Numbered from the stretch's first letter, positions 1 to 10,183 are shown. The stretch is DNA of 64,000 bases from Mameliella sp. CS4 (GCF_019392335.1 NZ_JAHXRQ010000002.1:248001-312000), one strand, 5' to 3'. The notes: generated from the letters alone by a model not told the origin. Numbers and translations: made by a program.

Positions 1-564
1 CGATCCCATCTCCAGCCCGATCACCCCGGCGCCGATGACGATCATCTTTTTCGGCACCTTGCCCAGCTCCAACGCGCCGGTGGAGGTCACGACGACCTTT
101 TCATCCACGGTCACATCCGCGCCGGGCACTGGTGACGCCTCGGAGCCCGACGCGACGATGATGTTCTTGGCCTCGTGGACCTCGTCACCGACCTTGACCT
201 TGCCCGCCTCGGGGATCGCCCCCCAGCCCTTGAGCCAGTCGATCTTGTTCTTCTTGAACAGGAATTCGATGCCTTTGGTGTTCTGGCCGATGACGTCGTC
301 CTTGTAGGCCAGCATCTGTTTCCAGTCGACGGATGGCGATTTGCCCTTGAGGCCCATCTTGGCGAAATTATGCTCTGCCTCGTGCAGCTGGTGGCTGGCG
401 TGCAGCAGGGCCTTGGACGGGATGCAGCCCACGTTCAGGCAGGTGCCGCCCAGGGTCTCGCGCCCTTCGACGCAGGCGGTTTTCAGCCCCAGCTGTGCGC
501 AGCGGATCGCGGCCACGTAGCCGCCAGGGCCCGCGCCGATCACGATGACGTCGTATTGTGCCAT
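1..564 (-). CDS. lpdA: Dihydrolipoyl dehydrogenase (E3), N-terminal 188 residues; gene runs off the window start
   Basis: FAD-dependent E3 subunit that reoxidises the dihydrolipoyl arms of 2-oxoacid dehydrogenase complexes with NAD. The N-terminus reads [19 protein letters not shown], a classic FAD Rossmann fingerprint, followed by the redox-active disulfide in [14 protein letters not shown] second dinucleotide fold ([13 protein letters not shown]) is starting where the window ends. The ATG at 564 is preceded by an AGGAAAA-like site. It is the last visible gene of the minus-strand run containing odhB and sucA, so this is most likely the E3 dedicated to 2-oxoglutarate dehydrogenase. The C-terminal NAD and dimerisation domains lie outside the window. 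Confidence 0.95.
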   Translation of the reverse strand, partial: MAQYDVIVIGAGPGGYVAAIRCAQLGLKTACVEGRETLGGTCLNVGCIPSKALLHASHQLHEAEHNFAKMGLKGKSPSVDWKQMLAYKDDVIGQNTKGIEFLFKKNKIDWLKGWGAIPEAGKVKVGDEVHEAKNIIVASGSEASPVPGADVTVDEKVVVTSTGALELGKVPKKMIVIGAGVIGLEMGS

Positions 565-712
565 TTCGTTTTCCTTTCACTGTCGTTGGTCAGGGGAGGC
601 GATGGCGCATGACGCCCCGGCTGCCGGCGGCAGGCTCCCCAGGATGACTTTTTTCCCAAAGAAGGGCTGGGCCTGTGCTTTGTCCATAGCGGATATGTCC
701 GATCTGGAAGTG

Positions 713-1123
713 TCACAGCAACGCCAGCAGCAACATCAGGACGGTGGCGCCGAAGCCCGCGAACCAGATCAGCGACCGCCAGGGCGCCCAGCCGAAGTAG
801 TAGGCCGGCACGTAGAGGATACGCGCCAGCAGGTAGAGGCCCGAAAGCGCCGCCGTGATCCCGTTGCCCTGGTCCGACCATGTGGTGACGAAGACCGCGA
901 TGGCGAAAAGGATCAGTCCCTCGAAATGGTTGTCGAGCGCGCGTTTCAGCCGGGCGGTTTTCACCGACAACTGGTCCTCCAGCGACCCGCCCAGCCTGTC
1001 GCGGTCGCGCGGGCTCATGGTCTTGCCCATGCCCAGTTCGATGTTGGCGGGCACGGCCATCAGCACGTATTGCACCACCTGCAACAGCGCGGCGAGGGTG
1101 AGGGCTGTGAGCTCGGGGGTCAT
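713..1123 (-). CDS. MAPEG family membrane protein
   Basis: A 136-aa integral membrane protein of the MAPEG type (membrane-associated eicosanoid and glutathione metabolism). Bacterial members are mostly of unknown function. About four hydrophobic helices can be seen, at residues 5-25, 68-82, 90-108 and 116-136. The family-typical stretch RLKRALDNHFEG follows the first loop, and RILYVPAYYFGW lies in the third helix. I chose the ATG at 1123 because the upstream in-frame extension is low-complexity and lies in the gene remnant at 1120-1329. The gene sits between odhB and lpd, where it has no obvious TCA role. Confidence 0.8.
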   Translation of the reverse strand: MTPELTALTLAALLQVVQYVLMAVPANIELGMGKTMSPRDRDRLGGSLEDQLSVKTARLKRALDNHFEGLILFAIAVFVTTWSDQGNGITAALSGLYLLARILYVPAYYFGWAPWRSLIWFAGFGATVLMLLLALL

Positions 1124-1329
1124 CGCGGACCCCAGTCCCGGGCTTGCCCCGGGACCTCCGATTGGCGGGCCGTTTCGGGCATCCCTAGGTCTTTCCGCGT
1201 GCCCCGATTGTTGATGTCGAGGCGCCCCTCGTGAAAGCCAAGCGCATGGTGATGCGCCAGCCATTCCAGCACGAAGATGCCTTCGTTACGCATGCAGGCG
1301 GCGAGGGCGAAAGCTGATGTTTGGGTCAA
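1120..1329 (-). pseudogene. Remnant of a family 2-type glycosyltransferase (N-terminus only)
   Basis: The 69-codon frame begins with ACMRNEGIFVLEWLAHHHALGF. This resembles the start of a family of Rhodobacterales glycosyltransferases in which a short strand is followed by RNEG and an LEW..H....GF segment. Homology is lost after about 33 residues. The remaining codons run into a GC-rich inverted repeat at 1135-1155 and stop beside the MAPEG start. The full protein would be about 300 aa or more, so this is a truncated relic, not a working gene. Assignment is from recognition of the motif only. Confidence 0.5.
1135..1155. repeat. Short inverted repeat GTCCCGGG-CTTGC-CCCGGGAC
   Basis: Perfect 8-bp arms around a 5-base loop, located just upstream of the MAPEG start and at the end of the glycosyltransferase remnant. 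Elements of this CCCGGGCTTGCCCCGGG type are common interspersed repeats in alphaproteobacterial intergenic DNA (general knowledge). It has no T-run, so it is not an obvious terminator. Confidence 0.5.
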
Positions 1330-1364
1330 GACAGGTACCGCGATTGTTCAATCATTCCGTCAGA

Positions 1365-1859
1365 CTAATCTTCGACTTCTTCGATGGATGTGATGCGCTT
1401 TTCCACAATCGCTTCTAGGATGCCATCTGGACCGGAAGTTTGTAGCAAGTCACGCATCTTAGGGTATTGTTCCAAGAGTTGAGCCGCTTCGCTTATCAAT
1501 CGAAGCTTCTCGGTTTGGAGTCTGACTCGTTTTTCCTCAACTTCGATTTCGGATATGTTTCTTCGCTCAGACCTTTCGAGCAGGAATTGAACGAAGAGCC
1601 TGACTTGTTCAACGATCTTGCCCAAACCGGTGAAGTCGGTAGCGCCCGGCGACTGAAACACAATCGCACTCACAGATAGAGTTGGGTCACCAATGTTCAC
1701 CACCAAAGGTTGGTCGTCGTTTACAAGAATGACACTGCCATCATCGTCTACCAAGTAGTCCGTTGAGAACCAGTTCGCCAAGGATTGCATTCCCGCAAAG
1801 AACTCGGAGAACTGGTCCGCAGTCCACGTTCCGTTTATCGAAACGCGAATTTTCATCAC
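1365..1859 (-). CDS. Orphan 164-aa protein translationally coupled to odhB
   Basis: I do not recognise this protein. It has an N-terminal alpha/beta-looking half ([20 protein letters not shown], then a region with [12 protein letters not shown]). The C-terminal half is strongly helical and charged, roughly residues 85-164, with coiled-coil character around [26 protein letters not shown]. The start is either GTG at 1859 (4-base GTGA overlap with the odhB stop) or ATG at 1856 (TGATG, one-base overlap). Both imply translational coupling. The DNA is visibly richer in A and T than odhB or lpd, which suggests late insertion into the TCA operon. No exported signal is seen. Confidence 0.7.
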   Translation of the reverse strand: MMKIRVSINGTWTADQFSEFFAGMQSLANWFSTDYLVDDDGSVILVNDDQPLVVNIGDPTLSVSAIVFQSPGATDFTGLGKIVEQVRLFVQFLLERSERRNISEIEVEEKRVRLQTEKLRLISEAAQLLEQYPKMRDLLQTSGPDGILEAIVEKRITSIEEVED

Positions 1860-3388
1860 AGATCCATCAGCAACCGGCGCGGGTCTTCCAGCGCTTCCTT
1901 GACTCGGACAAGGAAGGTCACAGCACCCTTGCCGTCGACGATGCGGTGATCGTAGCTCAGCGCTAGGTACATCATCGGGCGGATCTTGATTTCGCCGTTG
2001 ATGACCATCGGGCGGTCCTGGATCTTGTGCATCCCCAGAATACCCGATTGCGGCGGGTTCAGGATCGGCGAGGACATCAGCGAACCGTAGACGCCACCGT
2101 TCGAGATGGTGAAGGTGCCGCCCTGCATTTCCGACATCGACAGCTTGCCGTCACGGGCGCGTTTGCCCTTTTCGCCGATCGCCTTTTCGATCTCGGCAAA
2201 GCTCATCCGGTCAGCGTCGCGGATGACCGGCACGACCAGGCCCTGAGGCGTGCCCGCCGCGATGCCCATATGCACGAAGTTCTTGTAGACGATCTCGTTG
2301 CCGTCGATCTCTGCGTTGACCTCGGGCACTTCTTTCAGCGCGTGGCAGCAGGCCTTGGTGAAGAAGGACATGAAGCCAAGCTTGACGCCGTGCTTCTTCT
2401 CGAAGAGTTCCTTGTATTCCTTCCGCAGGGCCATCGTCTCCGTCATGTCCACCTCGTTGTAGGTGGTCAGGATCGCGGCGCTGTTCTGCGCGTCCTTGAG
2501 GCGGCGGGCGATGGTCTGGCGCAGCCGGGTCATCTTGACCCGTTCCTCGCGGCCAGCGTCCTCGGCCGGAACCGGCGCGCGTGGCGCGGAGGCGGGGGCC
2601 GATGCGGCGGGCACGGCCGAGGCCGCGGCCACGGCGGCTGCAACGTCGGATTTGGTGGCGCGGCCGTCACGGCCGGTGCCCTGTACCTGCTCGCGCTTGA
2701 TGCCGGCCTCTGCGATGGCCTTCTCGGCGGCGGGACCGTCCTTGATGTCCTTGCCCGGACCGGCGTCGCCGGCGGGCGGGGTCTGGTACTGCTTGCCCTG
2801 CGCGGCCTCGTCCGGCGCCGGGGCAACGGCCACGGCAGCGCCGCCAGAGGAGAGGACCGCCAGCTTGGCATCCGCCTGCACGGTGGTGCCTTCCTCGGCG
2901 ACGATCTCTGTCAGCGTGCCTGCGGCAGGGGCGGGCACCTCGACCGAGACCTTGTCGGTTTCCAGTTCACACAGCATCTCGTCCTGCGCCACCGTGTCGC
3001 CGACCTTCTTGAACCAGGTCGAGACGGTTGCCTCGGACACGCTTTCGCCCAGCGTCGGCACCATGACGTCGACGCTCTCGCCGCCGCCGGAGCTTTCCTT
3101 GGCCTCGGCTGCCGGTTCGGGCTTGGCTGTCGGCGCGCTTTCGGCACCGCCGGCCCCTTCCGAAATGTTGGCCAAGAGGGCATCGACCCCTACGGTTTCA
3201 CCTTCGGCGGCGACGATGTCGCTCAGCGTCCCGGCGACGGGCGAGGGCACCTCGACCGTGACCTTGTCGGTTTCAAGCTCGCAGAGCATTTCGTCCACCG
3301 CCACGGCGTCGCCGGGCTTCTTGAACCAGGTTGCGACCGTTGCTTCGGTCACCGATTCCCCAAGCGTGGGAACACGCACTTCGGTCAT
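1856..3388 (-). CDS. odhB: 2-oxoglutarate dehydrogenase E2 (dihydrolipoyllysine succinyltransferase), two lipoyl domains
   Basis: The 510-aa E2 core of the 2-oxoglutarate dehydrogenase complex transfers succinyl groups from E1 to CoA. Two complete lipoyl domains are visible, at residues about 1-77 and 105-182. Each carries ELETDK, with lipoylated lysines at about K42 and K146. A peripheral-subunit-binding domain lies near 213-252. The catalytic domain ends with [13 protein letters not shown], placing the catalytic His at about 481. Enterobacterial SucB has one lipoyl domain and about 405 aa; the double-lipoyl form is known in Rhodobacterales. The gene starts four bases after the sucA stop and is followed by a coupled orphan gene. 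Confidence 0.97.
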   Translation of the reverse strand: MTEVRVPTLGESVTEATVATWFKKPGDAVAVDEMLCELETDKVTVEVPSPVAGTLSDIVAAEGETVGVDALLANISEGAGGAESAPTAKPEPAAEAKESSGGGESVDVMVPTLGESVSEATVSTWFKKVGDTVAQDEMLCELETDKVSVEVPAPAAGTLTEIVAEEGTTVQADAKLAVLSSGGAAVAVAPAPDEAAQGKQYQTPPAGDAGPGKDIKDGPAAEKAIAEAGIKREQVQGTGRDGRATKSDVAAAVAAASAVPAASAPASAPRAPVPAEDAGREERVKMTRLRQTIARRLKDAQNSAAILTTYNEVDMTETMALRKEYKELFEKKHGVKLGFMSFFTKACCHALKEVPEVNAEIDGNEIVYKNFVHMGIAAGTPQGLVVPVIRDADRMSFAEIEKAIGEKGKRARDGKLSMSEMQGGTFTISNGGVYGSLMSSPILNPPQSGILGMHKIQDRPMVINGEIKIRPMMYLALSYDHRIVDGKGAVTFLVRVKEALEDPRRLLMDL

Positions 3389-3392
3389 GGTC

Positions 3393-6365
3393 TTATTTTC
3401 CTTCCACTGTCAGCGCTTCGTCAACAAGCGCCTCTTGCTGTGCTTTGTGCTGGCTGGCCAGGCCCGTGGCGGGGCTGGCCGATGTGGCGCGGCCCACGTA
3501 GCGCGGGCGCGGATGCGTGGCGCCGATCCGGCCCAGCACCCATTCGATATTGGGTTCGATGAAGTTCCAGGCGCCCTGGTTCTTGGGCTCTTCCTGGCAC
3601 CAGAGCATCTCGGCCCCCTTGAAGCGTTCCAGTTCCTTGACCAGCGAAATCGCCGGGAAAGGGTAGAACTGTTCGATCCGCAGCAGATAAACATCGTCGA
3701 TGCCGCGCGCATCGCGTTCCTCAAGCAGGTCGTAGTAGACCTTGCCCGAGCACATCACCACGCGCTTGATCTTGTCGTCGGCTTGCAGCTTGGTGTCACT
3801 CTCGCCCGATTCCGCGTTGTCCCAGAGAACCCGGTGGAACGAGGAGTTCGTGGTGAACATATCGGCGCTCGACACGCAGAGCTTGTGCCGCAGCAGCGAT
3901 TTCGGCGTCATCAGGATCAACGGCTTGCGGAAGGTCCGGTGCAGCTGTCGGCGCAGGATGTGGAAGTAGTTAGCGGGCGTCGAACAGTTCGCCACGATCC
4001 AGTTGTCCTGTCCGCATTGCTGCAGGAACCGTTCCAGGCGCGCCGAGGAGTGCTCCGGCCCCTGGCCCTCGAAGCCATGCGGCAACAGGCAGACAAGGCC
4101 CGACATCCGCAGCCATTTCGATTCACCGGAACTTACGAACTGGTCGAACATGATCTGCGCGCCGTTGGCAAAGTCGCCGAACTGCGCCTCCCAGAGGGTC
4201 AGCGCGTTGGGCTCGGCCAGCGAATAGCCGTATTCAAAGCCCAGCACTGCGTATTCCGACAGGGCGCTGTCGATCACCTCGAACCGGGCCTGTCCCTCGC
4301 GGATGTTGTTGAGCGGGTAGTACCGTTCCTCGGTCTCCTGGTTCACGATGCCCGAATGGCGCTGCGAGAAGGTCCCGCGCGTACTGTCCTGCCCGGCAAG
4401 GCGCACCGGGTAGCCTTCGAGCTGCAACGAGCCGAAGGCCAGCGCCTCGGCGGTGGCCCAGTCAAAGCCCTCGCCGGTCTCGAACATCTTGGCGCGGCTT
4501 TCCAGTAGGCGGCCCACCGTGCGGTGCACGGGGAAACCGTCGGGCAGTTGGGTCAGCGCCTTTCCGATGTCGGCCAGAGATTCCTTGGAAATCGAGGTCT
4601 TGCCGCGCTGGTACTTGCCCTCTTTCTGCTTGTCGAGGTGGCTCCACCGGCCATCCAGCCAGTCCGCCTTGTTCGGACGATAGACCTTGCCGGCCTCGAA
4701 TTCCTCGTTCAGCAGCGCCTGGAAGGCGGCCTTCATGTCCTCGATCTCGCCCTCGGGGATCAGGCCGTCCTTGACCAGCCGTTCGGTATAAAGCGTCAGC
4801 GTGGTCTTCTGCTTCTTGATCTTGTTGTACATGATCGGGTTGGTGAACATGGGCTCGTCGCCCTCGTTGTGACCGAACCGGCGATAGCAGAAGATGTCGA
4901 TGACCACGTCCTTGCCGAACTTCTGGCGGAACTCGGTCGCGACCTTGGCGGCGTGAACCACGGCCTCGGGGTCGTCGCCGTTGACGTGGAAAATCGGGGC
5001 CTCGACCACCAACGCGTTGTCCGTGGGATAGGGCGAGGACCGCGAAAAGTGCGGCGCCGTGGTGAAGCCGATCTGGTTGTTCACGACGATGTGGATGGTG
5101 CCGCCGGTGCGGTGGCCGCGCAGGCCCGACAGGGCGAAACATTCCGCCACGACGCCCTGGCCGGCAAAGGCCGCATCGCCATGCAGCAGGATCGGCATGA
5201 CCTGGATCCGGTCACTGTCCTTGTACTGGTCCTGCTTGGCGCGGACCTTGCCCAGGACAACCGGGTTCACCGCTTCGAGGTGGCTGGGGTTGGCGGTCAG
5301 CGACAGGTGCACCGGATGGCCGTCGAAGGTGCGGTCCGATGAGGCGCCGAGGTGGTATTTCACGTCGCCCGACCCGTCCACGTCCTCGGGCTTGAAGCTG
5401 CCGCCCTGGAACTCGTTGAAGATTGCCTTGTAGGGCTTGTTCATCACGTTCGCCAGCACCGACAGGCGCCCGCGGTGCGGCATCCCGATGACGATTTCCT
5501 TGACGCCCAGGTTGCCGCCGCGCTTGATGATCTGCTCCATCGCGGGGATCAGGCTTTCGCCGCCGTCGAGGCCGAACCGCTTGGTGCCCATGTATTTGAC
5601 GTGCAGGAACTTCTCGAAGCCCTCGGCCTCGACCATCTTGTTCAGGATCGCCTTTCGCCCTTCACGGGTGAACTTGACCTCCTTGCCAAAGCCCTCGATC
5701 CGCTCTTTCAGCCAGCTCGCCTGCTCGGGGTCCGAGATGTGCATGTACTGCAGGGCGAAGGTGCCGCAATAGGTGCGCTTGATGATCGATAGGATCTCGC
5801 GCAGGGACGCGATCTGAAGGCCCAGCACGTTGTCGATGAAGATCGGGCGATCCATGTCGGCTTCGGTAAAGCCATAGGATTTCGGGTCCAGCTCGGGGTG
5901 GTTCGAGGTGTCGCGCAGGCCCAGCGGGTCAAGATCGGCGGCCAGGTGGCCCCGGATCCGGTAGGCCCGGATGATCATCAGGGCGCGGATGCTGTCCAGC
6001 ACGGCGCGCTGCACCTGGTCGTCCGTGACCTTGAGGCCCTTTTCCTCGGCCTTGTCCTTGATCTTCTTGCCGGCGCCCTTGGCCTCGGCCGGAACGGCGG
6101 GCATGGGCCATTCGCCGGTCAGCGCCCCGGTCAGGTCATCCTCGGGCGCGGGCGGCCAGTCGGTCCGGGCCCAGCTGGGGCCGCTGGCCTCCTTGCGCAC
6201 ATCCGCCTCTGCATCGCCCAATGCGCGAAAGAACTCGGCCCAGGCATCGTCGACCGCGTTCGGATCGGCGGCGTAGCGGGCATACATCTGTTCGAGGTAC
6301 TCCGCGTTGTGCCCCTGCATGAAGCTGGAGGCATGGAAGAGGTCGTTGGGGCTTTGGTCGGTCAT
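3393..6365 (-). CDS. sucA: 2-oxoglutarate dehydrogenase E1 component
   Basis: This 990-aa thiamine diphosphate-dependent decarboxylase is the E1 of the 2-oxoglutarate dehydrogenase complex. The N-terminal signature reads [18 protein letters not shown]. The middle carries [14 protein letters not shown] and the ThDP-binding region GDAAFAGQG, followed by the family motif [12 protein letters not shown]. The C-terminal transketolase-like part includes [13 protein letters not shown] and [16 protein letters not shown]. Length is normal for OdhA/SucA (about 930-990). It is followed after four bases by odhB. Upstream lies an exported protein gene, then sucD. Confidence 0.98.
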   Translation of the reverse strand: MTDQSPNDLFHASSFMQGHNAEYLEQMYARYAADPNAVDDAWAEFFRALGDAEADVRKEASGPSWARTDWPPAPEDDLTGALTGEWPMPAVPAEAKGAGKKIKDKAEEKGLKVTDDQVQRAVLDSIRALMIIRAYRIRGHLAADLDPLGLRDTSNHPELDPKSYGFTEADMDRPIFIDNVLGLQIASLREILSIIKRTYCGTFALQYMHISDPEQASWLKERIEGFGKEVKFTREGRKAILNKMVEAEGFEKFLHVKYMGTKRFGLDGGESLIPAMEQIIKRGGNLGVKEIVIGMPHRGRLSVLANVMNKPYKAIFNEFQGGSFKPEDVDGSGDVKYHLGASSDRTFDGHPVHLSLTANPSHLEAVNPVVLGKVRAKQDQYKDSDRIQVMPILLHGDAAFAGQGVVAECFALSGLRGHRTGGTIHIVVNNQIGFTTAPHFSRSSPYPTDNALVVEAPIFHVNGDDPEAVVHAAKVATEFRQKFGKDVVIDIFCYRRFGHNEGDEPMFTNPIMYNKIKKQKTTLTLYTERLVKDGLIPEGEIEDMKAAFQALLNEEFEAGKVYRPNKADWLDGRWSHLDKQKEGKYQRGKTSISKESLADIGKALTQLPDGFPVHRTVGRLLESRAKMFETGEGFDWATAEALAFGSLQLEGYPVRLAGQDSTRGTFSQRHSGIVNQETEERYYPLNNIREGQARFEVIDSALSEYAVLGFEYGYSLAEPNALTLWEAQFGDFANGAQIMFDQFVSSGESKWLRMSGLVCLLPHGFEGQGPEHSSARLERFLQQCGQDNWIVANCSTPANYFHILRRQLHRTFRKPLILMTPKSLLRHKLCVSSADMFTTNSSFHRVLWDNAESGESDTKLQADDKIKRVVMCSGKVYYDLLEERDARGIDDVYLLRIEQFYPFPAISLVKELERFKGAEMLWCQEEPKNQGAWNFIEPNIEWVLGRIGATHPRPRYVGRATSASPATGLASQHKAQQEALVDEALTVEGK

Positions 6366-6399
6366 TTTTTAGGCCTTTCCCTATGGGCGGAATGGGCTG

Positions 6400-7074
6400 T
6401 TACTCGGAGGAATCGCGAAATTCTGTGAAGTGGATGTGGTAGGCTTGGGCCGGAAGTTCCAGCCCGGTGTCCGGGGCAAAGATACTGATCAGCCCGCGCA
6501 GGTCAGCCGTCTTCAAGCCGTCAGTCGGATTGCGTCGGGCGAGCGGTGCGGGACGCTTGCCAAAGAAGCTTGAGAACAACCCGATGTCGGTCTGCTTGGA
6601 TTTCGGATGTTCGGAGAATTTCAGCAAGCCGGTCTTGCCGCCGTAGTCTTTTGGCACAACGATCAGGCAGGAGCGCACCACCATGTCGATCTTGCCTTTC
6701 AGGAAAGGACCGGAACTGTAATCAACCTCGATCATCGCTCCGCTCGGATGACCAAGACGCACAACATCGCGTGTGTACCCGGGTATCGGGTCCCATTGTC
6801 CTGAAAACTCTCCGGCCTCCAGCACCTTCGCGTAGTCCGTATTCTTCCAATTCGAGCCATTCACGGCGAAGGCCGCCTGCGATGCGAGTTCCAACTGCCG
6901 GGAAGGCGCATCTAGCGGTAGAAATCCGGCTTTGTTTAGCGCACGCATCTGCGCCGCGTGCGGCTTGCCGATGTCCGAGCAGATGTCGAAGGCCTGAACG
7001 ATTTGCGCATGTCCGACAGCAGGTAAGATCACGGAGGCCGCCATGATCACCAGTCGGGCAAGAACGTTGCGCAT
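6400..7074 (-). CDS. Exported protein of unknown function between sucD and sucA
   Basis: 224 aa with a clear Sec signal peptide: a hydrophobic stretch at residues 5-18 and an AHA-type cleavage region near residue 23 (VGHAQ). I recognise no domain in the mature part. It contains two cysteines (FDICSD and RSCLIV) that could form a periplasmic disulfide, and the segment LGHPSGAMIEVDYSSG suggests a beta-rich fold. The ATG at 7074 has AAGGAGACC upstream. Base composition is less GC-rich than sucA and sucD. It is 34 bases upstream of sucA on the same strand, so it is probably co-transcribed. Confidence 0.75.
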   Translation of the reverse strand: MRNVLARLVIMAASVILPAVGHAQIVQAFDICSDIGKPHAAQMRALNKAGFLPLDAPSRQLELASQAAFAVNGSNWKNTDYAKVLEAGEFSGQWDPIPGYTRDVVRLGHPSGAMIEVDYSSGPFLKGKIDMVVRSCLIVVPKDYGGKTGLLKFSEHPKSKQTDIGLFSSFFGKRPAPLARRNPTDGLKTADLRGLISIFAPDTGLELPAQAYHIHFTEFRDSSE

Positions 7075-7096
7075 TGCATGGTCTCCTTGTGGCAGA

Positions 7097-7121
7097 AGCG
7101 GCCTGCATGATGCGGGCCGCT
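7097..7121. repeat. Intercistronic hairpin after sucD
   Basis: Inverted repeat AGCGGCC/GGCCGCT with partly complementary inner bases, lying between the sucD stop and the exported-protein start. There is no T-run in the minus direction, so it is more likely an mRNA-stabilising or partly terminating hairpin than a full terminator. Confidence 0.35.
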
Positions 7122-7147
7122 TGCCGTGTCTTTTTCAAGGCGCGGGT

Positions 7148-8029
7148 TCAGCCGATCGCCTTCAGCACGGCCTCGCCCAGGGTCGCGGGGCTGTCGGCCA
7201 CCACGATGCCTGCGGCATTCATCGCCTCGATCTTGTCGTCGGCGCCGCCCTTGCCGCCAGCGACAATCGCGCCCGCGTGGCCCATGCGGCGGCCCGGAGG
7301 TGCCGTGCGGCCGGCGATGAATCCGGCGGTGGGTTTCCAGCGGCCTTTCTTCTTTTCGTCGGCCAGGAACTGTGCCGCTTCTTCCTCGGCCGAGCCGCCG
7401 ATCTCGCCGATCATGATGATCGCCTCGGTCTCGTCATCCGCAAGGAACCATTCCAGCACGTCGATATGCTCGGTGCCCTTGATCGGGTCGCCGCCGATGC
7501 CGACGCAGGTCGACTGGCCCAGGCCCACGTCGGTGGTCTGCTTGACCGCCTCGTAGGTCAGCGTGCCCGAGCGCGACACGACGCCCACCTTGCCGCGCTT
7601 GTGGATGTGACCCGGCATGATGCCGATCTTGCAGGCGTCCGGCGTGATGACACCGGGGCAGTTCGGACCGATCAGGACGGACTGCGAGGTCTCCAGCGCG
7701 CGCTTGACCTTCATCATGTCCAGCACCGGGATACCCTCGGTGATGCAGACGATCAGTTCCATCTCTGCGTCGATGGCTTCGAGGATCGAATCCGCGGCGA
7801 AGGGCGGCGGCACGTAGATCACCGAGGCATTGGCCTCGGTCACGTGCTTGGCCTCGTGGACCGAGTTGAAGACCGGCAGGTCCAGGTGGGTCTGGCCGCC
7901 TTTGCCCGGGGTCACGCCGCCGACCATCTTGGTGCCGTAGGCGATCGCCTGCTCGGTGTGGAAGGTGCCTTGCGAGCCGGTGAGGCCCTGGCAGATCACT
8001 TTGGTGTTTTCATCGATGAGGACGGCCAT
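7148..8029 (-). CDS. sucD: Succinyl-CoA synthetase (ADP-forming) alpha subunit
   Basis: The 293-aa alpha subunit of succinyl-CoA synthetase catalyses the substrate-level phosphorylation step of the TCA cycle. The N-terminal CoA-binding fold contains [12 protein letters not shown]. The phosphohistidine segment is [16 protein letters not shown], with the catalytic His at about 251. The motif [10 protein letters not shown] is also present. Length is typical. Its partner sucC lies upstream on the same strand but is separated by about 2.8 kb holding a small membrane protein and two sulfotransferases, an unusual separation for a normally adjacent pair. Confidence 0.98.
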   Translation of the reverse strand: MAVLIDENTKVICQGLTGSQGTFHTEQAIAYGTKMVGGVTPGKGGQTHLDLPVFNSVHEAKHVTEANASVIYVPPPFAADSILEAIDAEMELIVCITEGIPVLDMMKVKRALETSQSVLIGPNCPGVITPDACKIGIMPGHIHKRGKVGVVSRSGTLTYEAVKQTTDVGLGQSTCVGIGGDPIKGTEHIDVLEWFLADDETEAIIMIGEIGGSAEEEAAQFLADEKKKGRWKPTAGFIAGRTAPPGRRMGHAGAIVAGGKGGADDKIEAMNAAGIVVADSPATLGEAVLKAIG

Positions 8030-8118
8030 GTGCTTTCCTGTCTTTGGGTGATGATCAAGCAGCGCGGCTGCGCGGCGTCGGGTTGAGCCTGCAAGCAGGC
8101 GATGAAAGGGGCCGCTGG

Positions 8119-9261
8119 TCAGAAGGTCTCAATGTGATCGACCTCCTGTCTCGCGGCGGCTTCGGTGCGTTTCGCCACCGTCATTTCGTCCCACCAGTCC
8201 AGCAGGACCTCGATGGCGACACGGGCGACGGCATCGGCTTCGTCGTCCGCCTCCTGCGCCTGGGGCGCGGGCAGCGGGCGCTCGGGGAAAAGTGTCTCGC
8301 GCTCGGGGAAATAGGTTTCCAGGATCGCCTTTTCGTGCGGCGCATTGCGGCGGCGGATCTCCTGCGCCTGGTCCGGCGTCAGGCGCAGTTTCTCGCGGCC
8401 CGCGGCGGCCCCGTCCACCGCCTGCACCAGGCGGGCGCGAAAGCCGGCGGGCAGGCGGTCTTCCAGTTCCGGCAGCAACTGGTTCATCCGGACAAGGAAG
8501 GGCACGGCCTCGGGCCAGTAGGCCTCGTTGCTGCGTTCCGAGATCGACAGCTCTGACGGATCCACCCCGAAGAGGCCGAAGAAATCCTGCATCAGGTCGC
8601 CACCGGTCAGGGTGCTGCGGTCGAACAGGCGCACATGCAGGCGGTCGCGCCCGATATGGGCGGCCCAGCGGTCCAACACCGTGCGGGTGTCGTACAGCGC
8701 GGGGTTCGTCATGAACGCGTCCATCGTGTGCGACACGCCTCCGCGCAGGGTCTGGGAATAACGGCTGAGGATGCGGTCTTCCTGGCGGCGGATGTAGACA
8801 AGGTAGGTCACCTCGTCGAACCGCGGTTCGATCAGCTCGCGCAGGATGCGGAACTGCTCGTCCGTGCGCACGCTCAGCGACAGGTCCTCGCAGGACAACA
8901 GCACCGTGCCGGGGCCTTGCAGGTTGGCAACCTCGTTGATCGCGTTATGCAGCCGGGCCGGGAAGCCCTGGACGAAGGACGCGCGCTTTTCCGGCGTGTC
9001 CAGCGGCAGGCGGCGGGCGATATACTGCGGCAGGTCTTCGCCCGAGGCGAGTTGCACATAGGCCGACAGCGAAATCTGCGCGTAGCGCTCGCCGTAGAGG
9101 TTGGGAAAGAACAGCCCGCGCGTCTTGAGCAGGGCCCAGTTGGCATGCAGCACAGACTGGATCGCCGTCGTGCCCGTCTTGGACAGGCCGATATGCACGA
9201 CACAGCGCCGCGACCCGTCGGAACGGGGGGCGAAGGGGCTATGTGCGGCGGTCTCGGTCAT
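8119..9261 (-). CDS. Sulfotransferase family protein (copy 1)
   Basis: 380 aa. The N-terminal P-loop-like site for the 5'-phosphosulfate of PAPS reads [15 protein letters not shown] (about residues 22-36). A 3'-phosphate-binding segment follows as [18 protein letters not shown]. Such proteins in marine Rhodobacterales usually modify glycans or other exported molecules; the acceptor here is unknown. I chose the ATG at 9261 because the upstream in-frame extension is low-complexity and overlaps the neighbouring gene. The C-terminus (after about residue 330) is acidic and poorly conserved. It lies 43 bases after sulfotransferase copy 2 and 89 bases before sucD. Confidence 0.8.
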   Translation of the reverse strand: MTETAAHSPFAPRSDGSRRCVVHIGLSKTGTTAIQSVLHANWALLKTRGLFFPNLYGERYAQISLSAYVQLASGEDLPQYIARRLPLDTPEKRASFVQGFPARLHNAINEVANLQGPGTVLLSCEDLSLSVRTDEQFRILRELIEPRFDEVTYLVYIRRQEDRILSRYSQTLRGGVSHTMDAFMTNPALYDTRTVLDRWAAHIGRDRLHVRLFDRSTLTGGDLMQDFFGLFGVDPSELSISERSNEAYWPEAVPFLVRMNQLLPELEDRLPAGFRARLVQAVDGAAAGREKLRLTPDQAQEIRRRNAPHEKAILETYFPERETLFPERPLPAPQAQEADDEADAVARVAIEVLLDWWDEMTVAKRTEAAARQEVDHIETF

Positions 9262-9304
9262 CTTGCTGGCGGGCTCTTTTCTGTGTCGTGTCGGTGTATC
9301 GGGT

Positions 9305-10183
9305 CTAGTCTGCGACCCAGTTTCGGAACTCGGCGCGGCGGTCGGCAAAGAAACGGCCTTCGATCCACTGCATCGCCTCGGCATTGCGCGCGGCTATGGC
9401 GTTGCGGGTCTCGGCGGGCAGGCTGGGGCGTTTCGGGCTTCGGGCCAGCGGCATCAGCCCGCGCAGCCCGTCCCGGAAAGAGGTGTTGAGCCGCTTGGCT
9501 CGCGTCTCGACGGCGCCGGTCGGCAAGCCCAGGACGGTCGAGAAATCCTCGACCAGGCCGCTGTCGCGCAGCCAATGTTCGTGGAACAGCCGGACGTCCA
9601 GTGCTTCAGGGGCGACGGTCTGTTGCCACATGCCCAGCAGCCGGGCGAAGGGTGTCTGGCCGACGCGCTGCGCGAATTCCGACAGGGACTCCTGCTTGCC
9701 GGTACGGCGCTGGTGATGGCCGTAAAGGCTTACCAGCCAGGGTTCGGGGCGGCGGATATAGGCGACGTAGCGGACGCGCCCGAAAAGCGAGGTCAGCCAG
9801 TCCGTCAGGGCCTGTGTCGCATCGGGCGTCATGTTGCGTCCAACCAGAGATTCGCTTGATCCGACCCAGGTGTCGAAACCGCCCTTGGCCACCCTTGCCT
9901 CGAAGTCGCGGCGAAAGTCCTCTGCCACGCGGTCCTGGCTGGTGCGATCGGTGATGCCCAGAACGGCGTTCATCGGACGCGCGGGCACATCCTCGCCTGC
10001 CAGCGTGCAGGCCAGGACCTGCAACTGCGGATTGGTGCAGACAACGTCGGCGCGTGGGTCCATCCGGCGATACCAGATGCCATGATCGGCCAATGCATCC
10101 GCCTGATCGCCCAGCCATTGCTGCAGGGCGGTCGAGCCGCATTTGTTGAAGCCGATATGAAGGATGGCGTCGGGGCGGGACAT
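9305..10183 (-). CDS. Sulfotransferase-like protein (copy 2)
   Basis: 292 aa. The start, MSRPDAILHIGFNKCGSTAL, carries the same type of PAPS P-loop as the next gene. It is followed by VRYVAYIRRPEPWLVSLYG, the expected 3'-phosphate motif. The two neighbours share this organisation, including a short LFHEHWL/LFDRSTL segment, but differ in length and much of the sequence. They therefore look like diverged paralogues, not a recent duplication. The acceptor substrate is unknown. It lies between sucC and sucD in the TCA operon. Confidence 0.75.
   Translation of the reverse strand: MSRPDAILHIGFNKCGSTALQQWLGDQADALADHGIWYRRMDPRADVVCTNPQLQVLACTLAGEDVPARPMNAVLGITDRTSQDRVAEDFRRDFEARVAKGGFDTWVGSSESLVGRNMTPDATQALTDWLTSLFGRVRYVAYIRRPEPWLVSLYGHHQRRTGKQESLSEFAQRVGQTPFARLLGMWQQTVAPEALDVRLFHEHWLRDSGLVEDFSTVLGLPTGAVETRAKRLNTSFRDGLRGLMPLARSPKRPSLPAETRNAIAARNAEAMQWIEGRFFADRRAEFRNWVAD

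Noticed and set aside
2027..4508. Long plus-strand frames of 511 and 681 codons opposite odhB and sucA
   Set aside because: They are antisense shadows of strongly conserved genes in GC-rich DNA, low in recognisable motifs and rich in Arg/Gly/Ala/Ser.
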